Assembly: GCA_015478775.1 (NCBI GenBank) | Contig: JADMKP010000008.1 | Location: forward strand, 248,076 to 312,075 | Length of the DNA stretch: 64,000 bases | From: Fermentimonas sp. | GTDB lineage: Bacteria; Bacteroidota; Bacteroidia; Bacteroidales; Dysgonomonadaceae | Direction: 5' to 3' | Shown here: positions 44,721 through 54,587 of the stretch, piece after piece | How the letters are laid out: every line of letters begins with the position of its first letter | Position numbering within the stretch: the first letter of the stretch is position 1 | Translations under genes and position numbers: made by a program | Notes under the pieces: generated by a model | The model's input: the letters and a program-made list of their open reading frames with translations, nothing else | Told to the model about the DNA's origin: nothing | Database searches by the model: none

Positions 44721-46139
44721 ATGTTTACAATCAACACAAAAAACAAATCGAGCACAAGAGTCAGTAGTAAAAAAATTAAATTATCGTTCTTAATTTCATT
44801 AATCGTTTTAAGCTTAATATCATGCGAAAAGAAAGAATTAAACAGTGAGTCTAATGAAAATCAAAATGTAGCTATATTCACAAGTACAATAAAAAGTTTT
44901 ATTTTAGAGTTCGCAAAAACAAGAGTGGTGGGCACCACTTGGCACGAACAAGATGCAATTGGAATATATGCCATAAATTCACAACAAGAAGTAAATGAAG
45001 AGTCTATATATAACGACTATAGTAATATAAAATACATAAATGCCGTTTCAGGAGAAATAGCCACCTTCTCAGCTGCAGACAACAAAATAATATTACCGGT
45101 AAACGACCAAGCATTAGATTTTTTTGCCTATTATCCATATACACCTAACGTTACTGGATTTACATTTCCCATCGATATTACATTCCAAGAGGCGCGTACA
45201 GATATCAATATAATGTATGCAATTTCAACAGGACATACTTCGGCGAATTCTGATGTTGAATTCAAATTCCAACGTGTACTATCTTCAATTGTAATTCATA
45301 TTTCATCTGAAGAAGGAATCAATTTACAAGATGCAACAATTACAATCGAAAATGCAAACACAAATGCCATCCTAAGTTTGGTTGATGGAACAATATCGGT
45401 CGGTCAAGAAAAAAATGCAATTACCCCTATAATAGAAAACGATACAACCAAAAACGAAATCATCACAAAAGCAACGTTATTGCCCGGCCAGGAGTTAAGC
45501 GATTTAGATATTAATATTAAACTTGCAAATGGCGACGAATATTCTTGGACGCCCGACGATTATGAGCTTACTTCACAAGTTGCTAGATGCTATGAGCTCA
45601 ATTTAACCTATCATGACGTTGAATTAATTAATAGTGGCTCCACAATAGACGGTTGGGAATATGATAGAGATGAAACCGTACACAATCTCAAACCTGTTCC
45701 AAAAGATATTACAGAAGACCCAATAGACTCTGAAGACGAAAATCCTGATACAGAAGCTTTGGGAGATGGTACGCAAGAAAACCCATATACCATACATCAA
45801 GCAATTGCTGCACGAGGAGAAATTGCTTGGGTGACAGGTTATATAGTTGGTTATGCAGTAAAAAAAGAAACAGGAATTAGTTTAAATTCAAACGATTTTT
45901 CTCATAAAAATGCCTTGTTGAATGTAGTGATAGCAAACAATCTTTTAGAAAATGATGAGAAATTTTTGTTACCTATTCAATTGGTTGACACAAGTCCAAC
46001 AACAAAAAAAGAACTTAACTTGAGAGAAAACGAGCATTTATTAGGTAGTAGAGTAAAAATATGTTGTAGACTCATAACGTTTTTGGGTGTTCCTGGTGGT
46101 GTAGCCGAATCAGATTATGAGTTACTCGCCGAAGAATAA
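44721..46139 (+). CDS. Fimbrillin-family lipoprotein with C-terminal DUF6359-like domain
   Basis: 472-aa surface lipoprotein. Seen: a charged N-terminus, then a hydrophobic stretch with lipobox LSLISCEKK (Cys35); fimbrillin part (about 50-300) with TRVVGTTWHEQDAIGIYAI, DQALDFFAYYPYTP and FKFQRVLSSIVIHI; an acidic linker (about 325-345); and a C-terminal domain (about 348-472) starting ENPYTIHQAIAARG and containing WVTGYIVGYA. Same architecture as the protein at 30991-32265, but clearly diverged. A strong terminator follows 42 bp downstream. Confidence 0.82.
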   Translation: MFTINTKNKSSTRVSSKKIKLSFLISLIVLSLISCEKKELNSESNENQNVAIFTSTIKSFILEFAKTRVVGTTWHEQDAIGIYAINSQQEVNEESIYNDYSNIKYINAVSGEIATFSAADNKIILPVNDQALDFFAYYPYTPNVTGFTFPIDITFQEARTDINIMYAISTGHTSANSDVEFKFQRVLSSIVIHISSEEGINLQDATITIENANTNAILSLVDGTISVGQEKNAITPIIENDTTKNEIITKATLLPGQELSDLDINIKLANGDEYSWTPDDYELTSQVARCYELNLTYHDVELINSGSTIDGWEYDRDETVHNLKPVPKDITEDPIDSEDENPDTEALGDGTQENPYTIHQAIAARGEIAWVTGYIVGYAVKKETGISLNSNDFSHKNALLNVVIANNLLENDEKFLLPIQLVDTSPTTKKELNLRENEHLLGSRVKICCRLITFLGVPGGVAESDYELLAEE

Positions 46140-46181
46140 TACATATTTATATGTAGCATTCAATACATATGCTTAATATCC

Positions 46182-46214
46182 AAGTGGGTCGATCTATATC
46201 GACCCACTTTTTTT
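46182..46214 (+). terminator. Strong rho-independent terminator
   Basis: A 12-bp perfect stem (46182-46193 with 46198-46209, core GTGGGTCGAT), a 4-nt loop and a T-run ending at 46214. It ends the fimbrillin-like gene. Confidence 0.9.
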
Positions 46215-46279
46215 ATCTCAACTTCTTACTCATCAACTTTTCCTATACAAATAGTTTTTCCATATTTTATATTTATATA

Positions 46280-46309
46280 TTTATAATTTATTAAAAAATA
46301 TTATCTTTG
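46280..46309 (+). promoter_or_regulatory. Predicted promoter of the plus-strand susCD operon
   Basis: TTTA (46280-46283), an 18-bp spacer, TATCTTTG (46302-46309), a perfect -7 match. Predicted transcription starts near 46316, leaving a leader of about 340 nt before the SusC start. Confidence 0.55.
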
Positions 46310-46443
46310 TGCATGAAAAGTTCTTTTCGTTACTCAAGTAAAAATTTGTAAACTCCCCTATGGTTGTTTGAAAAATCTTAATTAACAGTAGTTTAACTAA
46401 GGTGAGATTGGAGGTTACAAGATAAGCACAATGAAAGGCTGTT

Positions 46444-46485
46444 AATTCTATACACTTATTAATATAATTCTATACACTTATTAAT
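46444..46485. repeat. 20-bp perfect direct repeat
   Basis: AATTCTATACACTTATTAAT occurs twice, 22 bp apart, within the susC leader. Confidence 0.85.
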
Positions 46486-46540
46486 AAATAAACGTTATAA
46501 ATGAAAAAGACACATTATATATCAGAAAAATAAACATAAA

Positions 46541-46618
46541 AAAAGCACAAATCAAAAGCACAAATTAAAAGTACAAATTAAAAGCACTAATCAAAAACAC
46601 TAATTAAAAGTACAAATT
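46541..46618. repeat. Six tandem 13-bp repeats in the susC leader
   Basis: Units of the form AAAA(G/A)(C/T)AC(A/T)AAT(C/T) repeat exactly every 13 bp from 46541 to 46618. Changes between copies are transitions or A/T changes. The array ends 40 bp before the SusC start. Confidence 0.85.
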
Positions 46619-46658
46619 AAAATCTTAAGACCACTAAAACTCATAAAAGTACTAAATC

Positions 46659-49600
46659 ATGTATGAAACATTAAATGAAAACAAAATGAAAACAAAACCG
46701 AAACAACATACATCACGAGTGTTGATGTTCTTGTTATTTGCATTGTGTACAATCTCATTATCAGCACAAAAGGTGGTAAAGGGAACCGTAAGCGACATAA
46801 ACGGAATACCTATAATCGGTGCCAATGTCATAGTAAAAGAAACTACAATCGGTACTGTTACCGATATCGATGGAGCATACACCCTTGAAGTACCTGGTGA
46901 CAACTCCATCATAGTATTCTCATATATTGGGTACAACTCCAGCGAAACAATTGTGGGAACACAAACGGTTATTAACCAAACGCTGATAGAAGATACTCAA
47001 CTTATGGATGAATTAGTTGTAGTGGGATACGGCACTCAAAGGAAGGTAACTGTAACAGGATCTGTTGCCAGTGTTTCCGGCGATGACCTAAAAGTCTCTC
47101 CAACAACAAACCTCTCAAATGCCATTGTAGGTCGTATGCCCGGAGTAATCGGCTTTCAACGCTCCGATGAACCTGGTGGAGGAGGCACAACCATTCGCAT
47201 ACGTGGTACCAACTCACTCGGTTATAAAGAACCCCTTATAGTTATTGACGGGGTGCCCGGACGTGCAGGAGGACTAAATCGTATCAATCCAAACGAAATT
47301 GAGTCAATGTCTGTGCTTAAAGACGCTGCAGCAGCCATCTACGGCTCGCGTGGAGCAAACGGAGTTATCCTCATCACCACCAAGCGAGGTAAAGAAGGCA
47401 AACCCACCATTACCTATTCAGGAAGCATGGGATTCTCGCAACCAACACGTATACCTGAGCTTGCCAATGCATTTGAATATGCAACAATGGTAAATGAAAT
47501 AGATAAATATTCGGGTCGCGATCCTCGTTATTCCGACGATGATTTAAGGCAATATCAAGATGGGTCAGATCCATGGGGACACCCAAATACCAACTGGTAT
47601 AAAGAAACCATCAAAGATTACTCTCCAATGTATCGTCACGATATAAGCCTAACTGGAGGTAGCGATCGCTATAAATTCTTTGTAAGCTTAGCTGCAAATG
47701 GCGAAGACGGAATCTATAAGAATTCGGCAAACCGCTACGACCAATACAGCGCACGTATAAATCTAGATATGAAGATAAGCGAAGCATTCGATATATCATA
47801 CGGCAACGTAAATCGTATGCAGGTAACCAATTATCCAGCTCGTGGTGCAGGAGATATATTTAGTGCCATGGTACGCAGTAAACCCATCTTGCCAGCCTAT
47901 TGGCCTAGTGGAGAACCGGGTCCAGATATCGAGTACGGCGATAACCCAGTAGTTAGAGCCACCCCCGCAACAGGTGAGGATATCTACAAAACTTATTATA
48001 TACAAAACACACTCAGAGCAACATTTAAAGTTCCTGGTGTAGAAGGTCTTGCACTTATTGGAACTGCATCGTACGACCAATATTTTAATAATAGACGTCG
48101 TTTCGAAACGCCTTTCACACTCTATACATGGGATGGTAATCCTGAGCACACACTCACACCTGCTTTAAAAGGTGTTTCACAACCCCAGTTGGAAGAGAGA
48201 AGAGAGGAGCAGAACGACTGGATGACCAACTTAGTTGCATCCTATGATCGATCTTTTGGTAACCACAACGTTGGTGTAACTGCCGGTATAGAAGCTCAGC
48301 AAAACGAATGGCGCATGGTAAGAGCAACTCGTAAATATTTTATTTCTGATGCACTAGACGAAATTAACAACGGATCTGTAACCGATATGGAAACAGAAGG
48401 CTACTCTTGGAAAGAAAGCCGTATCAACTACTTTGGAAGAGCAAGTTATAACTACCTCGAAAAATATCTTGTTGAGTTTGTATTTCGCTATGACGGATCA
48501 TACCGTTTCCCAAGTGACAAACGCTACGGATTCTTCCCCGGTGTTTCAGCTGCATGGCGTGCTTCAGAAGAACCATTCTGGCAAGACAACCTCGATTTCA
48601 TCAACTACTTTAAACTACGTGGTTCTGTTTCCCAAACTGGTAACGATTATCTGGTAAATACTGACGGAAACCTCGACAGAAGCATTCAGTACTTAAACAC
48701 TTATGGTTTTGGTACCGAGTATCTTTTTGGTTCATCTTTCCAAAAAACTCTCTACCCAACTCGCACACCCAACCCAAATATCACATGGGAGGTGGGAACA
48801 ACATACGACCTTGGCTTCGAGTTTAAATTCCTCGACAACAGGTTAAGTGTCGAGTCCGATCTCTTCTATCAAAAACGAACCAATATGCTTATCTATAGAA
48901 ATGCATCCTTACCTCAAATGTCAGGTATCACACTTCCTAGAGAAAATATTGGTGAGATGTCAAATAGAGGCATCGAAGGACTGGTATCTTGGGCCGATAG
49001 GGCAGGTAAAGTAAATTATGATGTTACTTTCAACATGACATATGCAAAGAATAAACTACTATTCTGGGACGAAACTCCTGGTATCCCCGAGTATCAAGTA
49101 CGAACCGGATATCCTGTAAATACCGAGTTGTGGTATATCGCCGACGGTGTATTCAATACACAAGAAGAGCTCGATAGCTATCCACATTGGCCAAACGCTC
49201 GCACAGGTGATATCAAGTTTATCGATACAAATAAAGATGGTGTAATTAATGCCAACGACCGTGTTCGCTCCAACAAGAACTCAGAGCCTCAATTTGTATT
49301 TGGTACCACATTGGGACTTAACTGGAATAACTTCGATGTTAGAGCACTTCTTCAGGGGGCTACAGGCGGTATTACCTATATCTGGCGCGAAAGAGCCGGC
49401 GAAGCAGGTAATTACTATAAGTTTATGTATGATAACAGATGGACCGAAGAAAACCCAAATGTAGAGCATCCTCGTGCATATAACCGCGAGAATGAATATT
49501 GGGCAAAAGAGGGCACCGATCAAAAGAATACCTATTATCAGTTTAAAACAGATTACCTCCGTTTAAAGAATCTTGAATTAGGATACACCTTTAACTACCC

Positions 49601-49763
49601 CGGTATTCATAACATAGGTATCCAAGAACTTCGTCTCTATGTAAATGGGTCTAATATAATTACTTTCGATAACGTAAAAGTACAAGACCCTGAAGCCAAT
49701 AGCACCGGTCGCGATTACCCACAACGCCGTATATGGAACCTAGGTGTTTCTGTAACATTCTAA
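46659..49763 (+). CDS. SusC/RagA TonB-linked outer-membrane transporter
   Basis: TonB-dependent importer for an oligosaccharide or other ligand, working with the SusD-like lid encoded 12 bp downstream. Seen: signal peptide (cleavage about SLSAQ), carboxypeptidase-regulatory-like domain (about 38-115: GTVSDINGIPIIGANV), TonB-box/plug start DELVVVGYGTQ, plug motif RIRGTNSLGYKEPLIVIDGVPG, and a 22-strand barrel ending RRIWNLGVSVTF. An in-frame ATG at 46686 (MKTKPKQH) would give a cleaner signal peptide and is a likely alternative start. Ligand unknown. Confidence 0.94.
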   Translation: MYETLNENKMKTKPKQHTSRVLMFLLFALCTISLSAQKVVKGTVSDINGIPIIGANVIVKETTIGTVTDIDGAYTLEVPGDNSIIVFSYIGYNSSETIVGTQTVINQTLIEDTQLMDELVVVGYGTQRKVTVTGSVASVSGDDLKVSPTTNLSNAIVGRMPGVIGFQRSDEPGGGGTTIRIRGTNSLGYKEPLIVIDGVPGRAGGLNRINPNEIESMSVLKDAAAAIYGSRGANGVILITTKRGKEGKPTITYSGSMGFSQPTRIPELANAFEYATMVNEIDKYSGRDPRYSDDDLRQYQDGSDPWGHPNTNWYKETIKDYSPMYRHDISLTGGSDRYKFFVSLAANGEDGIYKNSANRYDQYSARINLDMKISEAFDISYGNVNRMQVTNYPARGAGDIFSAMVRSKPILPAYWPSGEPGPDIEYGDNPVVRATPATGEDIYKTYYIQNTLRATFKVPGVEGLALIGTASYDQYFNNRRRFETPFTLYTWDGNPEHTLTPALKGVSQPQLEERREEQNDWMTNLVASYDRSFGNHNVGVTAGIEAQQNEWRMVRATRKYFISDALDEINNGSVTDMETEGYSWKESRINYFGRASYNYLEKYLVEFVFRYDGSYRFPSDKRYGFFPGVSAAWRASEEPFWQDNLDFINYFKLRGSVSQTGNDYLVNTDGNLDRSIQYLNTYGFGTEYLFGSSFQKTLYPTRTPNPNITWEVGTTYDLGFEFKFLDNRLSVESDLFYQKRTNMLIYRNASLPQMSGITLPRENIGEMSNRGIEGLVSWADRAGKVNYDVTFNMTYAKNKLLFWDETPGIPEYQVRTGYPVNTELWYIADGVFNTQEELDSYPHWPNARTGDIKFIDTNKDGVINANDRVRSNKNSEPQFVFGTTLGLNWNNFDVRALLQGATGGITYIWRERAGEAGNYYKFMYDNRWTEENPNVEHPRAYNRENEYWAKEGTDQKNTYYQFKTDYLRLKNLELGYTFNYPGIHNIGIQELRLYVNGSNIITFDNVKVQDPEANSTGRDYPQRRIWNLGVSVTF

Positions 49764-49775
49764 AATAAAGCAATT

Positions 49776-51668
49776 ATGAAAAATATAAAACAACTAACAG
49801 CAATAATCGTTTTAACGTTAACGATAGGGCTCTACTCTTGTTCCGATTTTATGGATATAGTGCCATCTACTTCATACACAGAGGATATGGTCTTTACCGA
49901 TGCGGCACTAACTCAGGCTTTTGTAAACGACTTGTATAATAATATACATCCCGGAGCAAGGGAACACTCGCTAGATGGACTCACAGACGATGCTTATTTT
50001 ACTCACAATTACGGACAAAAAGATATTGTTGAAGCAGTTTCCATATCTGGAAGCAACCTACAGTGGTATAACGATAACAACAACCCATTCAAGTGGGAGT
50101 TGCGTTACAGAGGAATACGTTATGCCAATATCATAATCAACAACATCGATGAAGTACCTCCCAAAGTTGGATTCAATCTCGAACGTATGAAGGGCGAAGC
50201 CTACTATATGCGTGCACATATGTATCACGAACTTGTGCGTGGATATGGCGGTGTACCAATAATTACAGAAGACTTCTCGCTCGATCAGATAGAGGAAATG
50301 AAAAAACCACGTAACACCATGCGCGAGTGCTTGGAGTTTATTGTAAGCGACTTAGAAAAAGCAGAGCAATTTCTACCCGAAACAGTAGGATCATCAGAGT
50401 GGGGGCGCGTAACAAAGTATGTAGCAACCGGATTAAAAGCACGTATTTTACTCCATGTGGCTAGTCCTCTTTACGCCGACAGAACCGTCAATACTCTTGC
50501 AGTAAATCAGTTCGATGGCGATCGCATGGCAACATATCGTGCAGCCAGAGATGCCGCTGTTTCAATAATAGAAGATGGTCCTTTTGCGTTAATCGACTGT
50601 ACAGGTGGTATCAATACCGATAGAGCCGAAAAGTTCAAAGCCATCATGACAGATGTTCAAAACAGCGAGCAAATGTTTGTTCGTAACTACCACACATCCA
50701 TTGGAGCCGAAAACCGCATGGGGTTATGGCACGGACCAAACGGATATCACAACTGGGCAGGAACCACTCCTACTCAAGATTTAGTGATGGCATTCGAATT
50801 CGAAGATGGTACCATGCCAGAAGGAATGACAATCCCTGGTGAATTCCAGCAAGGAAACCCATATAACGGTCGCGAACCCCGCTTCTACGCAACAGTAGCA
50901 ACCGATGGCAACACCTGGGGGCGTCCACGTCCGTCTGATGCAGCAACCTTAGACCCAACACCACTTGGTCGTTTACAAGCAGGTAAATATGAAGTAACCG
51001 ATGGTGATGTCGAAATAGAGTACCGCGATGGAGTTGTACGTCGCTCAATGTGGGGAGTTGATACCCGTCAAGGACCAATTGAAGATTGGAATGGATCTTG
51101 GACTGGCTACTACGAAAAGAAATTGATAGATACATCAATCGACGCTCAGTATTTTCGTCAAACCGTACCTCATGTGTATATGCGTTTAGCCGAAATGTAC
51201 CTCATTGCAGCCGAAGCGTGTATAGAACTTAACGAACTTGAAGAAGCAGCAAATTGGTTAGATATTTTGCGTGGTCGTATCGATTTACCCGATACTCAAA
51301 CTACACTTGCCGTACGAGGTAAACAGTTTAACCAGGCCGATATGCGTGAATTTGTACGCCAACAACGTCGTGCCGAGTTTGCATACGAGCAACATCGCTA
51401 TTTCGATGTACGTCGCTGGATGATGGGACCCGAAACCGGAAACAAACCACTCACAGGAATCATTGTAGAGGGAATCCTAAAACCCGGACAAACATCTATG
51501 AAGCCATATATCCACAACGAAGATATCTACAATTACTATTACTATGTAAATGACCTTTCAAGTAGAGAAAATCGTAAATGGTTAGATAAGATGTACTTCG
51601 CACCAATCCATCAAGACGAAATTCGTCGTAATACCAATTTAGTTCAGAACCCCGGATTTGAAGATTAA
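49776..51668 (+). CDS. SusD/RagB surface lipoprotein
   Basis: Outer-leaflet lipoprotein that forms the lid of the adjacent SusC barrel. Seen: 630 aa, lipobox GLYSCSDFMD (Cys22), TPR-like helices of the RagB domain (RYANIIINNIDEVP; MKGEAYYMRAHMYHELVRGYGGVPI), and the SusD C-terminal motif RRAEFAYEQHRYFDVRRWM. Located 12 bp after SusC; a terminator closes the operon. No glycosidase sits with this pair on the plus strand. Confidence 0.95.
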   Translation: MKNIKQLTAIIVLTLTIGLYSCSDFMDIVPSTSYTEDMVFTDAALTQAFVNDLYNNIHPGAREHSLDGLTDDAYFTHNYGQKDIVEAVSISGSNLQWYNDNNNPFKWELRYRGIRYANIIINNIDEVPPKVGFNLERMKGEAYYMRAHMYHELVRGYGGVPIITEDFSLDQIEEMKKPRNTMRECLEFIVSDLEKAEQFLPETVGSSEWGRVTKYVATGLKARILLHVASPLYADRTVNTLAVNQFDGDRMATYRAARDAAVSIIEDGPFALIDCTGGINTDRAEKFKAIMTDVQNSEQMFVRNYHTSIGAENRMGLWHGPNGYHNWAGTTPTQDLVMAFEFEDGTMPEGMTIPGEFQQGNPYNGREPRFYATVATDGNTWGRPRPSDAATLDPTPLGRLQAGKYEVTDGDVEIEYRDGVVRRSMWGVDTRQGPIEDWNGSWTGYYEKKLIDTSIDAQYFRQTVPHVYMRLAEMYLIAAEACIELNELEEAANWLDILRGRIDLPDTQTTLAVRGKQFNQADMREFVRQQRRAEFAYEQHRYFDVRRWMMGPETGNKPLTGIIVEGILKPGQTSMKPYIHNEDIYNYYYYVNDLSSRENRKWLDKMYFAPIHQDEIRRNTNLVQNPGFED

Positions 51669-51692
51669 TCATTAACAAGTCATATAAAGCTA

Positions 51693-51728
51693 CAAGCCCA
51701 AACACTATTAATTAAGTGTTTGGGCTTG
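51693..51728 (+). terminator. Strong hairpin after the plus-strand susCD operon
   Basis: A 14-bp perfect stem CAAGCCCAAACACT / AGTGTTTGGGCTTG (51693-51706 with 51715-51728), an 8-nt loop, followed by TTTC. It may also act on the convergent amylase operon. Confidence 0.85.
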
Positions 51729-51798
51729 TTTCATTGTAAGAAGAACGAATAAATTGCTCTTCTAAATTTAACATTAAAAAAGCAGTTGAAAATGAATT

Positions 51799-53175
51799 TT
51801 ATTTTACTCTCCAAATGCTATATTCATAAGGCGCAAGCGTGATAACAGATGGCAATGTCTCGGTCTTTTCATCCAACAGATTCACTGCATTTCCTTTAGC
51901 AAATTCAATGGGAGTCTTCACCTCCCTAGTTTCATTTTTTGTGTTTACCATTATCAGCACCTCTTCATTCTTGCTTGTGCGCAATATGCTCACTACATCA
52001 GGAGTGTTGTATGTTCTAATTGCACCTTTCTTCATCGCATCCGACGAAGTATAAATGCTCATAACGTTTTTATACTCTGCGGTATATGACGGATTGCTGT
52101 TCCAGTCGAGAACATTTCGCCCGAAAAAAGATAACGGTCTGTTGTACCCTATCTCTTGCGAGCTGTATATCATTGGCGATCCACCCATCGAAACAGAAAT
52201 CACAAAGGCCGACATAGCACCTCTCTCACCCTTAAAAGATTGTATGGGCGACTCATCCGAGCTCATATCGTGATTAGTACTATATCGCATTCTTTGCTGC
52301 CCCTCTTTTAAACCTTCATATTCTTTTCTGTGAGTTTCATATAAAGCACTGGTGCCAATTTTACCCGCATACAAATCCTTAAGTTTATACGCAAAATCCC
52401 AGCCATACAAAAAATCAAAACCATAAGACAGCAATTCCGCTTTACCCCCCTCAGCAAGCATCAACAAATCATCCTTCCTTATCTCTTTAAGTTCACTAAT
52501 TGCTTCCTTCCAAAAATCACTCGGCACACCCTCAGCATAATCGCACCTATATCCATTAACACCCACTTCGGTAACCCAATACTTCATTGCATCAATCATT
52601 GCATCACGCATAGCAGCGTTAGAGAAATTCAAATCAGCCACATCCGCCCAATTGAATCCAGCTGGCGAAATAATATTACCATTAGCATCTTGTGTGTACC
52701 AATCTTTATTATCAATCCATGCATTATCCCACGAAGTATGATTTGCCACCCAATCAAGAATCACCATCATATCCTTCGCTTTAGCTTTAGACACAAGAGA
52801 CTTAAGATCCTCAAGCGTACCATAATCCTCATTCACCTTCTTATAATCCTTAATAGAGTAGGGCGATCCAATCGCTTTCTCCACTCCCTGCTCGTAAATA
52901 GGCATAAGCCATATAACATTCACTCCCAGCTCTGCAATCTCATCCAAACGATTCGAAATAGCATTAAAAGCATTCTGATGCTCATAGAGGCCAGGATAAA
53001 CTTCGTATATAACCCACTCGTTACCTATTTCATCCACCACTGGTGGTAAAGGTTCCGGAAGTTCATTAGTGCTGCATCCCGCAAACGTTGGAGTAGAAGC
53101 AACGATAAATAGGAGTAATAATTTTAAAAAGTATTTTTTTATGTTATTTGCCATATTTCTTATTTTTTTATTCAC
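51799..53175 (-). CDS. GH13 alpha-amylase lipoprotein
   Basis: Alpha-glucan-degrading enzyme at the end of the minus-strand starch-like operon. 458 aa with lipobox TFAGCS (Cys34), so likely surface-anchored. Seen GH13 regions: I DWVANH (141-146), II GYRCDYAEG with nucleophile Asp212, III LAEGGK with acid/base Glu242, and IV STNHD with Asp303. The catalytic triad is intact. It lacks the inserted starch-binding module of SusG (about 690 aa), making it a compact type. It starts 10 bp after the starch-binding lipoprotein gene. Confidence 0.93.
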   Translation of the reverse strand: MNKKIRNMANNIKKYFLKLLLLFIVASTPTFAGCSTNELPEPLPPVVDEIGNEWVIYEVYPGLYEHQNAFNAISNRLDEIAELGVNVIWLMPIYEQGVEKAIGSPYSIKDYKKVNEDYGTLEDLKSLVSKAKAKDMMVILDWVANHTSWDNAWIDNKDWYTQDANGNIISPAGFNWADVADLNFSNAAMRDAMIDAMKYWVTEVGVNGYRCDYAEGVPSDFWKEAISELKEIRKDDLLMLAEGGKAELLSYGFDFLYGWDFAYKLKDLYAGKIGTSALYETHRKEYEGLKEGQQRMRYSTNHDMSSDESPIQSFKGERGAMSAFVISVSMGGSPMIYSSQEIGYNRPLSFFGRNVLDWNSNPSYTAEYKNVMSIYTSSDAMKKGAIRTYNTPDVVSILRTSKNEEVLIMVNTKNETREVKTPIEFAKGNAVNLLDEKTETLPSVITLAPYEYSIWRVK

Positions 53176-53185
53176 AGATTTATCT

Positions 53186-54568
53186 TTACTCTATCGCTGT
53201 TGCTCCTTCGGCAGTTACAGTAAAGAAATAATCCTTATCAATCAGAATATAGGGACCATCAATTTGTATGCCCGCACCATTATTGTTAAATATAGTGTTA
53301 ATACTCTTACCGTTTAATTCAGCGGGCAGCTCAAAATATGAGTAAGTTACACCGTCAACCACCTCTGTTCCTGCAGGACTAAAGCCTGGCCAACCTGGAT
53401 CTGCAACATCATCGCCCCAATAATATAGAGCAATTGCATCCCATCCACTATTATCTTCAAAAAATACCTTGAACCCCTCATCTTCAACAGGTTCACCATC
53501 CGGATTAACCTCCGTTGCCCCATCAGTAGTAATCTGAAAATAAAAATCCCTTTCAAGCACAACAGGCACATCGGCCAGTTGAGAATTATTACCATTATTA
53601 TTAAAGATAAGATTCAGACTAGCGCCATTAACATCTTCACCCATCTCAAAGTAGGTATAAACAACACCATTTATCTCCTTGGTTCCCGTGGGCTGTATTC
53701 CCGGCCATCCAGCCAGTTCCGCATCACCCCATGTATATATAGCCAACTCATCCCATCCAGTTTGGTCATCCACATACACAGTAAAACCTGCATAAGGAAT
53801 CACATTTGGATCCACCTCTTCAAAACTGCCTTCTGTAACAAGCAGATAAACATCGCGGTTAAGCGTAAACCCTTGCATGGCGTCAAACTGCTTGCCGTTG
53901 TTATTATTATTAAAGATAAGGTTCATCGTTACATCCTTATTATCCTTACCCATATCAAATACAGAGTAAGTAACACCATTAATAACCTCAGTACCAGTTG
54001 GCAGAAGTCCCGGCCATCCAGGTGTAATACCCTCAATATCGCCCCATGCATACAATGAAAGTTCATCCCAGCCAGTCTGATTATTTACGTAGATACTATA
54101 ACTATCTTTTACAACCTCACCAAAGTACGATTCCCATCTATCAACCCATACATTGGTAAAGCTACCTACTTGCACATCAAGAGTATGCACAACAGGTTCA
54201 TTTTTAACCGAGCGCTCGCCACCTTGCCTCTTAGCTTTCAAGTAAAATCCATCGGTCAACGACTTTCCATCTTTAAAAGAACTTGGCATAAGGTAAATAC
54301 CCCACTTTAGGTTACTCTCAGCCGCTTTCTCCAACATCCATTCAGGATTCTCAAAAGCCTCTTCCTCACCACCATTAAAGTCGCCAATTATATAATACTC
54401 ATCATCCACAAGGCTTCCCGTTGGCATAATAAACTCCAACAAAATTGCGTTCTCACGCGTAGAAAACTCTTGCTTCTCATGATCAAAAACGATTTCTTCC
54501 AAATCACTGCACCCTGTAAATGCTATAAAAAGAGGCAGCAATAACAGCAGGTAATATATTTTTTTCAT
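53186..54568 (-). CDS. Surface lipoprotein with three tandem starch-binding-like modules
   Basis: 460-aa lipoprotein (lipobox AFTGCS, Cys20) placed where SusE/SusF stand in Sus loci. Seen: a distinct N-terminal domain (about 25-150), then three about-100-residue repeats (about 157-249, 262-352, 366-457), each with Gly-Trp-Asp-(E/A)-(L/I)-(S/A)-(L/I)-Y-x-W-Gly-Asp, a GWPG motif, a G(V)xY(S/T)xF strand and an IFNNN(N/G) motif. This resembles CBM26-type starch-binding modules. It probably binds alpha-glucan at the cell surface. No catalytic residues. Confidence 0.85.
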   Translation of the reverse strand: MKKIYYLLLLLPLFIAFTGCSDLEEIVFDHEKQEFSTRENAILLEFIMPTGSLVDDEYYIIGDFNGGEEEAFENPEWMLEKAAESNLKWGIYLMPSSFKDGKSLTDGFYLKAKRQGGERSVKNEPVVHTLDVQVGSFTNVWVDRWESYFGEVVKDSYSIYVNNQTGWDELSLYAWGDIEGITPGWPGLLPTGTEVINGVTYSVFDMGKDNKDVTMNLIFNNNNNGKQFDAMQGFTLNRDVYLLVTEGSFEEVDPNVIPYAGFTVYVDDQTGWDELAIYTWGDAELAGWPGIQPTGTKEINGVVYTYFEMGEDVNGASLNLIFNNNGNNSQLADVPVVLERDFYFQITTDGATEVNPDGEPVEDEGFKVFFEDNSGWDAIALYYWGDDVADPGWPGFSPAGTEVVDGVTYSYFELPAELNGKSINTIFNNNGAGIQIDGPYILIDKDYFFTVTAEGATAIE

Positions 54569-54587
54569 TATGTAGATCTATTATTAG

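Larger units (their letters stand above)
46315..46658 (+). promoter_or_regulatory. Long susC leader with direct repeats
   Basis: About 340 nt between the predicted promoter and the SusC start contain a small GAAAAGTTCTTTTC hairpin, a 20-bp perfect direct repeat (46444-46463 and 46466-46485) and six 13-bp repeats (46541-46618). No coding frame was recognised. Confidence 0.5.

Noticed and set aside
46541-46618. Repeat array resembling a CRISPR
   Set aside because: Units are 13 bp, contiguous and without spacers; no cas genes are nearby. Listed as tandem repeats.
53579-54058. Plus-strand open frame of about 159 codons
   Set aside because: It lies antisense to the repeated starch-binding modules, has His/Ile-rich shadow composition and no promoter; an artefact of the repeated coding sequence.
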